The notes below the pieces were generated by a model, which was not told where the DNA came from, did not search any database, and saw nothing but the letters and a program-made list of their open reading frames with translations. This document shows, piece after piece, positions 7,920 through 16,173 of a stretch of DNA of 64,000 bases (its first letter is position 1; each line of letters opens with the position of its first letter). The stretch is from Oscillospiraceae bacterium (GTDB lineage: Bacteria; Bacillota; Clostridia; Oscillospirales; Acutalibacteraceae): contig SVPQ01000006.1 of assembly GCA_015065845.1 (NCBI GenBank), positions 26,953 through 90,952 on the forward strand. The letters are read 5' to 3'. A program made the position numbers and the translations under genes.

Positions 7920-8624
7920 ATGAAAAACATTAAGATTTCAAAGAAGTTTATTAAAATTGTGGCAATAGTTTTTGTATGTTTTATGATTTTGAATGTTGCA
8001 TTAAATGGTATAAATATTGTACCATCTAAGTTCAAAAATGTCCCGGTTTCGTTTTTAACGCCAGATTTAGATTGGTGTAGTAGACCGAGTGATGTAATAT
8101 TAAAATATGGTTTGCCAAAAGAAATAAGTGGAATGAATTCAGAAACTGGTTCAATAAATTATCAGTTTGATTTTGATTACGAAGGTAGAAAAATCGAATT
8201 CATTGCTTTTACCAGATATTTTCCAAACGGTAGATTATATAATTGTAATTTTTATATAGATTGTAAAACATCAGAAGAGGCAGAAAGCTTTTTTGAAGCG
8301 TGTCATAATAATATGATGGAACTTTATAAAGATGAACAGAATTTTAAATTTCGTGGTACAAGTGAATATACAGAGTATATAGATAAAGATGGCGAACCAT
8401 GTAACTATACAGTATCTTCGGATGATAATGGAGAAGAACAAATTTATATAATAGATGATATTACTTTTGATGAAATTCCATTGGAAGAAGCCGAGAATGT
8501 TGAAACAAAAGAAGTGTGTAGAAATGACTATGTTATATGGTATGGAGCAACTGGTATTGTTTTTGAAATGAGTTATACAGTGGATGACTCAGTAGTTTTT
8601 ATAAAATCACATTGTCAATATTAA
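7920..8624 (+). CDS. Membrane-anchored exported protein of unknown function
   Basis: 234 residues. A basic N-terminus (MKNIKISKKFIK) is followed by one hydrophobic helix at about 12-30. The remainder is a polar, acidic domain with four Cys residues and segments such as DLDWCSRPSDVILKYGLP and YEGRKIEFIAFTRYFPNGRLY. The RPSDVILKYGLP-type segment recalls small extracytoplasmic BLIP/SmpA-like or Ykof-type lipoprotein folds, but I cannot assign a family. AAAGGGG precedes the ATG. It is a single-gene unit closed by the terminator at 8631-8660. Confidence 0.7.
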   Translation: MKNIKISKKFIKIVAIVFVCFMILNVALNGINIVPSKFKNVPVSFLTPDLDWCSRPSDVILKYGLPKEISGMNSETGSINYQFDFDYEGRKIEFIAFTRYFPNGRLYNCNFYIDCKTSEEAESFFEACHNNMMELYKDEQNFKFRGTSEYTEYIDKDGEPCNYTVSSDDNGEEQIYIIDDITFDEIPLEEAENVETKEVCRNDYVIWYGATGIVFEMSYTVDDSVVFIKSHCQY

Positions 8625-8630
8625 AAAATA

Positions 8631-8660
8631 ACTCGTGTGTAGCAAAAACTATACACGAGT
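8631..8660 (+). terminator. Intrinsic terminator after the 7920-8624 gene
   Basis: ACTCGTGT and ACACGAGT form an inverted repeat around an A-rich loop, followed by TTT and further pyrimidines. It lies seven bases after the stop codon. Confidence 0.8.
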
Positions 8661-8700
8661 TTTCTGATTCTTGTTTTTGACTGTCTGAATTATTACAATC

Positions 8701-8754
8701 AACGCGAAGCGTTCCGAAATTTTCAATTTTCAACTTTCAATTCTCAATTATTTT
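8701..8754. repeat. Repeat island 3: palindrome plus heptamers overlapping a gene end
   Basis: AACGC-GAA-GCGTT (8701-8713) is a 5-bp inverted repeat with a 3-nt loop. Next comes a run of 7-bp units of the type TTTTCAA/CTTTCAA/TTCTCAA (8719-8750). The array continues through the stop codon of the amidohydrolase gene (8737-8739, minus strand), so its last residues are encoded by repeat sequence. No copy of the long hairpin is present here. Confidence 0.7.
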
Positions 8755-9540
8755 CAAAATGTTAGTGCTGAAAATCTTCTCTAACTCTTCATCAGTTAAA
8801 CCTAATGACAGAATATAATCAAGTTCATCTTTCTGTCGCCACATAGGGTAATCGGTTGCAAAAATAACTTTGTCTGCACCGTAACGGCGGATAATTTTCA
8901 GTGCAGTTTCTTTTTCTAAAGCGAAAAATGCAGAGCAGGTGTCAACATATAAATTTGGTAATTTACATAATTTTTCACTTGCTTCTTCCCAGATAGAGTA
9001 GCCACCGAAGTGTGCACCTATAACAGTTAAATCAGTGTAAATTTCCATTACAGGTAAGAGTCTGTTGGGGTTAGAATTATCGTAACGGTCGTCACCCGTG
9101 TGCATTAAAATTGGCAAATGATATTTTTCACAAAGCTCATAAATTTTAAGACAACGGTAATCATCAATTTTAAAATTCTGAATATCGGGGTGAAGTTTTA
9201 CACCTTTAAGATTTAAAGAAATAAGTTCTTTTACATCTCTTTCAAGGTCGTCAGAATTCGGGTGAAGTGTGCCGAAACCTATGAATTTGTCGGGATATTT
9301 ATTAACTTCATCCGCTATAAAGTGATTTATACTCGAAACCTGTTTTTCAGTTGTTGCAACAGATTGTACAAGCATTTTACTTACACCCGAATTTTCACTT
9401 TGTTCTATAAGTTCTTTTGTTGTACCGTGAAAAGGGGCGTGGGTTACACCATAAAATTTATCAGTACTGTCAGTCGCTTTTTGTGCTATTTTTTCAGGGT
9501 AGATGTGACAGTGGGAGTCTATTATATTAAATTTTTTCAT
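8737..9540 (-). CDS. Amidohydrolase-related TIM-barrel metal-dependent hydrolase
   Basis: 267 residues. Metal-binding motifs of the amidohydrolase-2 family are visible in order: DSHCHIYP (residues 8-15), GVKLHPDIQ near 135, LMHTGDD near 165, GAHFGGYS near 192 and ATDYPMW near 243. Related enzymes are decarboxylases or hydrolases of small carboxylated or lactone substrates, and the exact reaction cannot be told from sequence. The gene is in the same direction as the 9742-13690 pair but is separated from it by a repeat island, so co-transcription is uncertain. The final IIEN-stop is encoded within heptamer repeats. Confidence 0.88.
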   Translation of the reverse strand: MKKFNIIDSHCHIYPEKIAQKATDSTDKFYGVTHAPFHGTTKELIEQSENSGVSKMLVQSVATTEKQVSSINHFIADEVNKYPDKFIGFGTLHPNSDDLERDVKELISLNLKGVKLHPDIQNFKIDDYRCLKIYELCEKYHLPILMHTGDDRYDNSNPNRLLPVMEIYTDLTVIGAHFGGYSIWEEASEKLCKLPNLYVDTCSAFFALEKETALKIIRRYGADKVIFATDYPMWRQKDELDYILSLGLTDEELEKIFSTNILKIIEN

Positions 9541-9563
9541 TGATAAAACATCTCGCTTTTTAT

Positions 9564-9745
9564 AGGGACTGGGGACTAGGGAACAGAAATCAGGAATCAG
9601 GGCTTCGCTATAGGTGAAAATATCCTATCATTTTTAGTTAAAAGTAACTTTAAATGATAGGATATACTTTTCAGTTTTCAAATAACTAGTCCCTGGTATC
9701 TGGTATCTAGTACCTAGTCCCTAAGTTTCGCTATGCGAAACTTAG
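9564..9745. repeat. Composite repeat island 4, between amidohydrolase and ligase fusion
   Basis: Ordered parts: 7-bp units of the type GGGACTA/GGAATCA (9564-9602), hairpin copy (9620-9665), complementary units CTGGTAT/CTAGTAC/CTAGTCC (9686-9722), and a perfect 11-bp inverted repeat CTAAGTTTCGC-TAT-GCGAAACTTAG (9721-9745) that includes the stop codon of the 9742 gene. The outer heptamer arrays are reverse complements of each other, so the whole island can fold into one long hairpin. Confidence 0.82.
9620..9665. repeat. Window-wide hairpin, copy in island 4
   Basis: Arms ATATCCTATCATTTTTAGTT and AACTTTAAATGATAGGATAT are complementary over most of their length with a small central loop. It lies 3' of the minus-strand ligase gene and could act as its terminator. 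Confidence 0.8.
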
Positions 9746-12270
9746 GCTGTTTCTACTGAATTTGCTTTCTGAAGATTATACTTCTCAATAGCATTTTCAC
9801 GCATTTTGTATTTAAGAATTTTACCTGCAGCATTCATTGGGAATGAATCTACAAAGTCAATGTATTTTGGTACTTTATGACGAGCCATGTGGTCCATAAT
9901 GTATTGTTTCATTTCTTCAACAGTCATTGAAACATCTTCTTTAAGAATGATACAAGCCATTATTTCTTCGCCATATTGTTCGTCAGGAACACCAATAACC
10001 TGAACATCTTTAACATTTTCGTGGGTGTATATAAACTCTTCAATTTCTTTAGGGTAAATATTTTCACCGCCACGAATAATCATATCTTTAAGTCTGCCGG
10101 TAATTCTGTAGTTGCCATCAGGAGTTCTGCAAGCAAGGTCACCAGTGTGAAGCCAACCATCTTTATCAATAGCGGCAGCAGTTGCTTTAGGCATTTTGTA
10201 GTAACCTTTCATAATGTTGTAACCACGGGCAACAAATTCACCGTTTACTTCATCAGGACAATCTTCGCCAGTTTCAGGGTCAACAATTTTACATTCAATT
10301 TCAGGTAATGCTCTACCAACAGTTGCAACTCTGACATCAAGTGGGTCGTCAGTTGAACTCATTGTACAACCAGGTGAAGCCTCAGTCTGACCATAAACAA
10401 TTGTAATTTCTTTCATATTCATTTTGTTAACAACATCCTGCATAACTGCAATAGGGCAAGGGCTACCTGCCATAATGCCAGTACGCATATATGAAAAGTC
10501 TGTTTTCGGGAAGTCAGGGTGCTCTAAAAGAGCAATGAACATTGTAGGAACACCGTGGAACGCTGTAATTCTTTCGGAATTTATACAAGCAAGTGCCGGT
10601 TTTGGTGAGAAGTATGGAAGCGGTAAAATTGTACCACCGTGTGTCATTGTTGCAGTCATAGCAAGAACCATACCAAAACAGTGGAACATCGGAACCTGAA
10701 TCATCATTCTGTCAGCAGTAGAAAGGTCCATTCTGTCACCGATATTTTTACCATTATTAACAATGTTGTAGTGAGTGAGCATAACACCTTTAGGGAAACC
10801 AGTTGTACCTGAAGTGTACTGCATATTACAAACATCATTAACATCAACTGTAGCAGCTAATCTATAAACCTCTTCTTTTGGTACAGATGGTGCTCTTTTT
10901 ATAGCATCTTCCCAGGTTAAACAACCTTTTTTCTTGAAACCTACTGTAATAACATTTCTTAAGAATGGTAATCTTTTTGAGTGGAGTGGTTCGCCTGGAA
11001 CTGTGTTTTCGAGTTCAGGGCAGAGTTCACCGATAATTTCATCGTAATTTGAATCACGATAACCATCAATCATAATAAGTGTGTGTGTATCAGATTGTTT
11101 TAATAAATATTCTGCTTCGTGGATTTTGTAAGCAGTATTCATTGTAACAAGAACTGCACCGATTTTTGTAGCAGCCCAGAAAGCGATGTACCATTGTGGC
11201 ACATTTGTTGCCCACACTGCAACATGGCTACCCGGTTTTACACCAAGAGAAATAAATGCACGACAACATTCGTCAACATCATCACGGAATTCTGAATAAG
11301 TTCTTGTGTAGTCAAGAGTAGTGTATTTGAATGCGTACTGGTCAGGGAATTCTTCGACCATTTTGTCGAGCACCTGTGAAAATGTAGCATCAATAAGTGT
11401 TTCTTTTTTCCATACATATTTACCGGTATGAGTTTTGTTTGAGTAAAGTGTTTTCTTTGCTCTTGAAGTGTTACCGAACTGAGCCATAAAACTAACGAAG
11501 TGAGAGAAAATAATTTCCATATCGTCAAGTTCAGGCATCCATTTAGGGTCCCACTCAATTGAAGCAAAACCGTTATAGTTTACAGATGTAAGTGCTAAAA
11601 CTGCTTCTTCAATAGGGTATTCACCTTCACCTATAAGGCAGTATTTGATTTCTCCATCTTCTTTAGTTGCGTCCTTAATGTGAACATGCTTTACATAAGC
11701 ACCAAGATTTTTAATTGTTGTTTCAGGTTCTTCACCTGCAATAAAATACGGTGAATAAAAATCCCAGAGTGCTGCAAGTGAATCACAAGAGAACGTGTTG
11801 AGAACTTCAAGTAATTTTGTTGTATCTGAGAAAAGACCTGATGTTTCAATGATAATTGTAACATTGTTCTTTTCTGCTTCAGGAATGATTTCAGAAAGTA
11901 CTGAAATAACTTCTTGTTTTTGTTCTTCAAAAGAAGCACCTGTGTCAGTTGCTTTAATGCGTACAAAAGGAATGTGAAGTGTAGAAGCAATCTGGAGACA
12001 TTTGTTAAGTTCTTCCAAAAATGCTTCTCTTTCTTCTTTTGAAGCAGGATTTTTAAGTGTATCAATACAAGGAATTCTTAAATTTTTTTCGTAAAGCTCA
12101 CGAACAGTAGCTTGTGCGGCATTCATATAAAATGCACCGTTTTTTTCTGTGAATGAGGGGTTGTTTACATTGTGGAGTTCAATTCCGTTAAAACCTTGCG
12201 CTGTTGCAATTCTTGTGAAATCTTCCCACAAATAGCCGTGCCAACCTTTAGTTGAAAAAGAAAGTTTCAT
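9742..12270 (-). CDS. Fusion: sugar-isomerase-like TIM barrel + AMP-forming acyl-CoA ligase
   Basis: 842 residues. Residues 1-262 form a xylose-isomerase-like/AP-endonuclease-2 TIM barrel: MKLSFSTKGWHGYLWEDF, FNGIELHN, VRIKATDTG, IIIETSGL, VKHVHIKDA and FASIEWDPKW. Residues about 290-830 are an adenylate-forming ligase with the P-loop YTSGTTGFPKGVMLTH (485-500), GWLHTGDLA, GRLKDMIIRGGENIYPKE and the C-terminal catalytic Lys in NAAGKILKYKM. Such ligases make acyl-AMP and then acyl-CoA from a carboxylic acid. Joining this to an isomerase-like barrel is not an arrangement I know. The gene starts 13 bp downstream of the LeuA-like gene stop and belongs to the T-box transcript. The acid substrate is unknown. 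Confidence 0.9.
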   Translation of the reverse strand: MKLSFSTKGWHGYLWEDFTRIATAQGFNGIELHNVNNPSFTEKNGAFYMNAAQATVRELYEKNLRIPCIDTLKNPASKEEREAFLEELNKCLQIASTLHIPFVRIKATDTGASFEEQKQEVISVLSEIIPEAEKNNVTIIIETSGLFSDTTKLLEVLNTFSCDSLAALWDFYSPYFIAGEEPETTIKNLGAYVKHVHIKDATKEDGEIKYCLIGEGEYPIEEAVLALTSVNYNGFASIEWDPKWMPELDDMEIIFSHFVSFMAQFGNTSRAKKTLYSNKTHTGKYVWKKETLIDATFSQVLDKMVEEFPDQYAFKYTTLDYTRTYSEFRDDVDECCRAFISLGVKPGSHVAVWATNVPQWYIAFWAATKIGAVLVTMNTAYKIHEAEYLLKQSDTHTLIMIDGYRDSNYDEIIGELCPELENTVPGEPLHSKRLPFLRNVITVGFKKKGCLTWEDAIKRAPSVPKEEVYRLAATVDVNDVCNMQYTSGTTGFPKGVMLTHYNIVNNGKNIGDRMDLSTADRMMIQVPMFHCFGMVLAMTATMTHGGTILPLPYFSPKPALACINSERITAFHGVPTMFIALLEHPDFPKTDFSYMRTGIMAGSPCPIAVMQDVVNKMNMKEITIVYGQTEASPGCTMSSTDDPLDVRVATVGRALPEIECKIVDPETGEDCPDEVNGEFVARGYNIMKGYYKMPKATAAAIDKDGWLHTGDLACRTPDGNYRITGRLKDMIIRGGENIYPKEIEEFIYTHENVKDVQVIGVPDEQYGEEIMACIILKEDVSMTVEEMKQYIMDHMARHKVPKYIDFVDSFPMNAAGKILKYKMRENAIEKYNLQKANSVETA

Positions 12271-12283
12271 TTTTTGTCACCCC

Positions 12284-13690
12284 TTAAATTTCTTCAAAAA
12301 TAATTTTGTTAATTGCGTTTATATAGGCACGGATACTTGCACCTATAATATCTGTTGAAACACCGTTGCCCGAATAGAGTTTGCCATTTGAACGGAGTTT
12401 AACGAGTGCAGAACCTGTTGCTTCTCTGCCTTCTGTAACAGAGTGAATCTGGAAATCATCAAGTTCGTAGTGGTGACCTACAATTTGTTCAATTGTAGTA
12501 AATGCCGCGTCAATAGGACCGTCACCAATGCCGATGGCCTGTTTGTTTTCGCCATCTTTTTCAAGTGTGATTTGTGCAGATGAAGTAATAATGTTACCTG
12601 TATTTATAACATAATCTACTAATTTATAAGCAGGAGTGACCTGAAGTGCAGTTGTTGCAACAATAGCATCAAGTTCTTTGTTTGAAATTGTCTTTTTACT
12701 TGCAACAGATTTAAATCTTTCAAATACTTTTGCACTGTCTTCATCAGATAAATCGTAACCTAAATTTTTAACTGCTTTTAAAACAGTTTCCTGTGAATCG
12801 TTTTCAGTTAAGTTGAATTCAGATGCAGGTACACTACTTGTGGTTTCTGTAACTGAAACAATGTGTTTGCCATCTGCGATTTTTGCAACCTGATTTATAA
12901 TTCTCAAAAATTCGTTGTATTTGAGTGAGCAACAAATATCCAATTTGTCGCCGTTGTTTCTTATAATGTTTGAAACTGTAACAATAGATGTAATGTTAGC
13001 ATTGTTTGAAGCACATTTGATTTCTGTTGCACCGTGTGTAACTGCGAGCATTGCTGAAGCCGCCGCACAACCATTTGTATCTTCACACATAACACCTAAA
13101 TTAACACTTTCGAGTTCAGGAATTGCTTTGATTGTTTCTTCAATGAATTTTATAAATGCGTCAGGGAGCATAGATGCTTCGTTGTCACAGATTGTAATTG
13201 TTTTAGCACCTGCTTCAATTGCAGTTTTTATAGTAGCAACTAAAACATCGCTTTCTGCTCTTGTTGCGTCAATTGCAACAAATTCAACATCATTGCAAAG
13301 TGAAGCAGCTTTCTCAATTAATGTTTTGATAAGCTCAATCATTTTAGGTGCTTTCTTGTGGCAGGTGTATTCCATACCGACAGGGGAAATAGGGAGTGCT
13401 ACAGAAAGTCTTGGTTTAGAGGCAGATTTAATTGCATTGTATGTAAGTTCAACACTTTCAGGAGTTGTACCAACCTGAACACTCATAATACTGTTCTTTA
13501 AAAATGCACAAGCGGTTTTTAAAAGAAGTGTGTCTGTTTTTTCATTTTCAATCGCAGGAAATTCAACAACATCAACATTTGCACTTTCTAAAAGTCGTGC
13601 AATTTCAACTTTTTCTTTGAAGCTGAGTGTTGCTTCATTACCTTGTGATTTAAGTAAAATTGTACGGTCTGAAATTCTGATTTTGTTCAT
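12284..13690 (-). CDS. LeuA-like protein lacking catalytic metal ligands, with LeuA regulatory domain
   Basis: 468 residues aligning along their length with 2-isopropylmalate synthase: VEIARLLESANVDVVEF, VGMEYTCHKKAPK, NDVEFVAIDATRAESD, IEAGAKTITICD, and from about 360 the LeuA dimer (leucine-binding) domain with GIGDGPIDAA, VTEGREATGSA and STDIIGASIRAYINA. Key active-site residues are changed. Where LeuA has DTTLRDGEQ this protein has DRTILLKSQ (residues 8-16), and where it has the metal-binding HCHND it has MCEDT (201-205). The GERAGN segment is absent. It should be unable to do the normal Claisen condensation. First gene of the T-box operon; GAAAGGA precedes the ATG. Confidence 0.85.
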   Translation of the reverse strand: MNKIRISDRTILLKSQGNEATLSFKEKVEIARLLESANVDVVEFPAIENEKTDTLLLKTACAFLKNSIMSVQVGTTPESVELTYNAIKSASKPRLSVALPISPVGMEYTCHKKAPKMIELIKTLIEKAASLCNDVEFVAIDATRAESDVLVATIKTAIEAGAKTITICDNEASMLPDAFIKFIEETIKAIPELESVNLGVMCEDTNGCAAASAMLAVTHGATEIKCASNNANITSIVTVSNIIRNNGDKLDICCSLKYNEFLRIINQVAKIADGKHIVSVTETTSSVPASEFNLTENDSQETVLKAVKNLGYDLSDEDSAKVFERFKSVASKKTISNKELDAIVATTALQVTPAYKLVDYVINTGNIITSSAQITLEKDGENKQAIGIGDGPIDAAFTTIEQIVGHHYELDDFQIHSVTEGREATGSALVKLRSNGKLYSGNGVSTDIIGASIRAYINAINKIIFEEI

Positions 13691-13767
13691 AACAGTAATC
13701 CTTTCAAAAGTATGATTATTATATTGATATGTATTGATTTTTTATTTTGTGTGGTATCAGGGAAAAT

Positions 13768-14054
13768 AAAAAACCTGAGTCAAAGCATAAAAACTTTTGA
13801 CTCAGGGACGAATTTTAAATAATCCGCGGTACCACCCCGCTTACTGCAAAAACGCAGTCACTCATTAAGACTCAATTAAGTCCGTAGCCATGGTAACGGG
13901 GCAACCGGAACCTCTTACTCACGAAAATTCGCTTCTGAAGTTCTGCTCTGGAACGAGACCGCACTAATGAAACATATCGGCTCACACCAACCGCCGACTC
14001 TCTGAAAAGTTTTACTCAGAAATGCGTAATTCCTTCAATGCATTTATCAATATG
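13768..14054 (-). promoter_or_regulatory. T-box leader with terminator
   Basis: Read on the minus strand, the leader has the T-box core GGGTGGTACCGCGG (13824-13838 region), which pairs with the tRNA acceptor end, and a terminator CCTGAGTCAAA...TTTGACTCAGG followed by TTTTTT (13774-13806). Upstream are AGAGAGTCGGCGGTTGG and GGTGTGAGCC, the usual distal Stem I features. The lower Stem I helix (TTCTG with CAGAA) places the specifier next to AGAACTTCAG. The best reading is GAA-CUU, a leucine codon, but UUC (Phe) cannot be excluded. It controls 12284-13690 and 9742-12270. This accounts for most of the 13691-14266 gap. Confidence 0.93.
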
Positions 14055-14060
14055 TGAAGT

Positions 14061-14089
14061 ATAATATCACTTGAAATGCTCGTTGTCAA
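14061..14089 (-). promoter_or_regulatory. Promoter of the T-box operon
   Basis: On the minus strand TTGACA (14084-14089) is separated by 17 bp from TATTAT (14061-14066), a near-perfect housekeeping promoter. The start point would be near 14054, just before Stem I of the T-box. Confidence 0.88.
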
Positions 14090-14266
14090 GAGTTTTTTTA
14101 AAATAAAAACAAACAAAAGTGTCACTTATCCAACAGAAAATCGAAAAATGTTAAAAAACAAGGTTATTATTCCTAAAAAGAACAATTTTCAAGTAAATAT
14201 ATGGTAAAGTTAAATTATTAACAAACAATTGAAATGTTTGTATATTTATTGAAATGAGGTATCGTT

Positions 14267-16108
14267 ATGAGAACCACACTTAAAAGAAGACTTTTAAGAC
14301 TTACTTGCATAAGCGTTGTTGTGGCATCAATGATTGTTACAATAGCGGCAGAAATCGGGATTTTTTCCTTGTCCAATGCAAATACAAAACAGAATGGTTT
14401 AACAGTTACTTCTATTGCAGAAAAGACTTTTAATGAAGAAATTATTTATCTTAGTGAATGTCTTTTGGAAGCGGAAGAAAATCTTGAAGGTGACGCAACT
14501 TTTGAGAAAGTTTTCTTCCACGGTAAATTTGATGGTTATGATTACAGTGCGGTTAATGATGTTATAGAATCTGCCAATACCGAATATATGGTAGTTGCAC
14601 CTTATGTCACAAACGAAGCAGGTGACAATGTAACACTTGTTGCTTTAAAGCGCGATGATGGAATAATTATAGGTGAATTGGCAGAGGATTATTTCAGTGC
14701 AATTTTAGGTGCTTTAAAATTAAATGAAACAGATATAGGTTTTGTTGTAGATGCAACAGGTAGAATAGTTCTTTCTGCAGATTATGATGTTGATACAACA
14801 AACAATAATCTCAATGAAAATTTTGGTTTAGTTAAAGTGACTGAAAATTTACAGGTTGCAGAGCCAAGTGTTTCTCAACTTGATTACAACGGTGAGAAAA
14901 TGACTGTTGCACAGACTGCAGTTTCACAATACGGTTATTCAGTTGTTTACGGTACCAGTGAAAACGCTACATACAAACAGGCTATTTCTATAGGTATAGC
15001 GTTGATTGTTATTGTTGCTATTCTTTTCTGCCTTGCTTATTGGGTAGGCCAGTTAATTGCCAAACAAATCGCAACACCTATTGTAAACACAACAAACAGA
15101 CTTGTTCGTGTTGTTGAAGGTGACTTGCATGGTGAAACTCCTGTTACACATCGTGGTGACGAAACTCAGGTGCTTAACGATGCTATGGTTAGTACAATTA
15201 AAGATTTTTCTGCTTACATAAAAGATATTGAAAGATTCTTGTCAGAACTCAGTGATGGTAACTTAAATGTTACAAGTGATCTTGAATACAATGGTGACTA
15301 CAGAAAAATCAGAGAATCACTTACTAAAATCCGTAACAATCTCAACACTACCATTTCTGGTATTAAAGAAGTAAGTGAACAGGTAGCTTCAGGTTCAGAT
15401 GCACTTTCTACATCTGCTCAACTTCTTGCACGTAACACTTCACAAGAAGCGGCAACTCTTGAAGAAATCAGTTCAATGACAAATGATATTGAAACAAATG
15501 TCGGTAAAAATGCAAGTGCTACTGTTGAAGCATCCCGACTTCTCAAAAATGTAGTTGCTACTGTTGAAACTGGTAGTAGAAAAATGACTGAAATGAAAGA
15601 GTCTATGGATGAAATTCAACGCTCATCTGAAGAAATTGAAAAAATTGTTAAGATGATTGACGATATTGCATTCCAGACAAATATTCTTTCACTTAATGCG
15701 GCAGTTGAGGCGGCACGTGCTGGTGCTGCGGGTAAAGGTTTTGCAGTTGTTGCAGACGAAGTAAGAAACCTTGCAGCAAAATCTGCAGAAGCAGCTAAAA
15801 ATACAATGGTACTTGTTGAAACAAGTTCCCGTTCAGTTAAACTTGGTGGCGAATTGACAATTGAAACTGACGAATCACTTAAAGCAATTCACACTTCAAT
15901 TGGTCAGTTTGCAGGTCTTATGGATGGTATTACAGAATCATCTAAAGAGCAGGAGGGCGCTATTAAGCAGATTACCTTAGGTATTGAACAACTTGCAAAT
16001 GCTGTTCAGTCTAACTCTGCTACCGCAGAACAAAGTGCATCTTCTACAAATGAACTTAACAGACTTGCTGGAACACTTAAAGATGAGGTTGAGCATTTTA
16101 ATGTTTAA
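14267..16108 (+). CDS. Methyl-accepting chemotaxis protein
   Basis: 613 residues. It has an N-terminal membrane helix (about 12-34), an extracellular sensor of roughly 200 residues that looks like a Cache-type domain (VVDATGRIVLSADYD), a second helix near 243-265, a HAMP region (NRLVRVVEGDLHGETPV), and a long cytoplasmic coiled coil with the signalling tip IDDIAFQTNILSLNAAVEAA and GKGFAVVADEVRNLA. It relays a chemical signal to the CheA-CheW complex. No other chemotaxis or flagellar genes are in the window. The ligand cannot be inferred. GAGGT precedes the ATG and a strong terminator closes the gene. Confidence 0.95.
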   Translation: MRTTLKRRLLRLTCISVVVASMIVTIAAEIGIFSLSNANTKQNGLTVTSIAEKTFNEEIIYLSECLLEAEENLEGDATFEKVFFHGKFDGYDYSAVNDVIESANTEYMVVAPYVTNEAGDNVTLVALKRDDGIIIGELAEDYFSAILGALKLNETDIGFVVDATGRIVLSADYDVDTTNNNLNENFGLVKVTENLQVAEPSVSQLDYNGEKMTVAQTAVSQYGYSVVYGTSENATYKQAISIGIALIVIVAILFCLAYWVGQLIAKQIATPIVNTTNRLVRVVEGDLHGETPVTHRGDETQVLNDAMVSTIKDFSAYIKDIERFLSELSDGNLNVTSDLEYNGDYRKIRESLTKIRNNLNTTISGIKEVSEQVASGSDALSTSAQLLARNTSQEAATLEEISSMTNDIETNVGKNASATVEASRLLKNVVATVETGSRKMTEMKESMDEIQRSSEEIEKIVKMIDDIAFQTNILSLNAAVEAARAGAAGKGFAVVADEVRNLAAKSAEAAKNTMVLVETSSRSVKLGGELTIETDESLKAIHTSIGQFAGLMDGITESSKEQEGAIKQITLGIEQLANAVQSNSATAEQSASSTNELNRLAGTLKDEVEHFNV

Positions 16109-16131
16109 AAACTATTCTTTTTGTGCATAGG

Positions 16132-16170
16132 AATCCCCTCGATGACATTGATGATTGTCATCGAGGGGAT
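16132..16170. terminator. Bidirectional terminator
   Basis: ATCCCCTCGATGACA and TGTCATCGAGGGGAT form a long GC-rich inverted repeat followed by TTTTATTT on the plus side and preceded by A/T-rich sequence on the other. It separates the convergent chemoreceptor and GH42-like genes. Confidence 0.9.
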
Positions 16171-16173
16171 GTT

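Noticed and set aside
9976..10699. Plus-strand frames opposite the ligase fusion
   Set aside because: Antisense shadows of a strongly supported gene.
14101..14266. Sigma-28 type promoter for the chemoreceptor
   Set aside because: No GCCGATAA-like -10 is seen; the region is merely A/T-rich.
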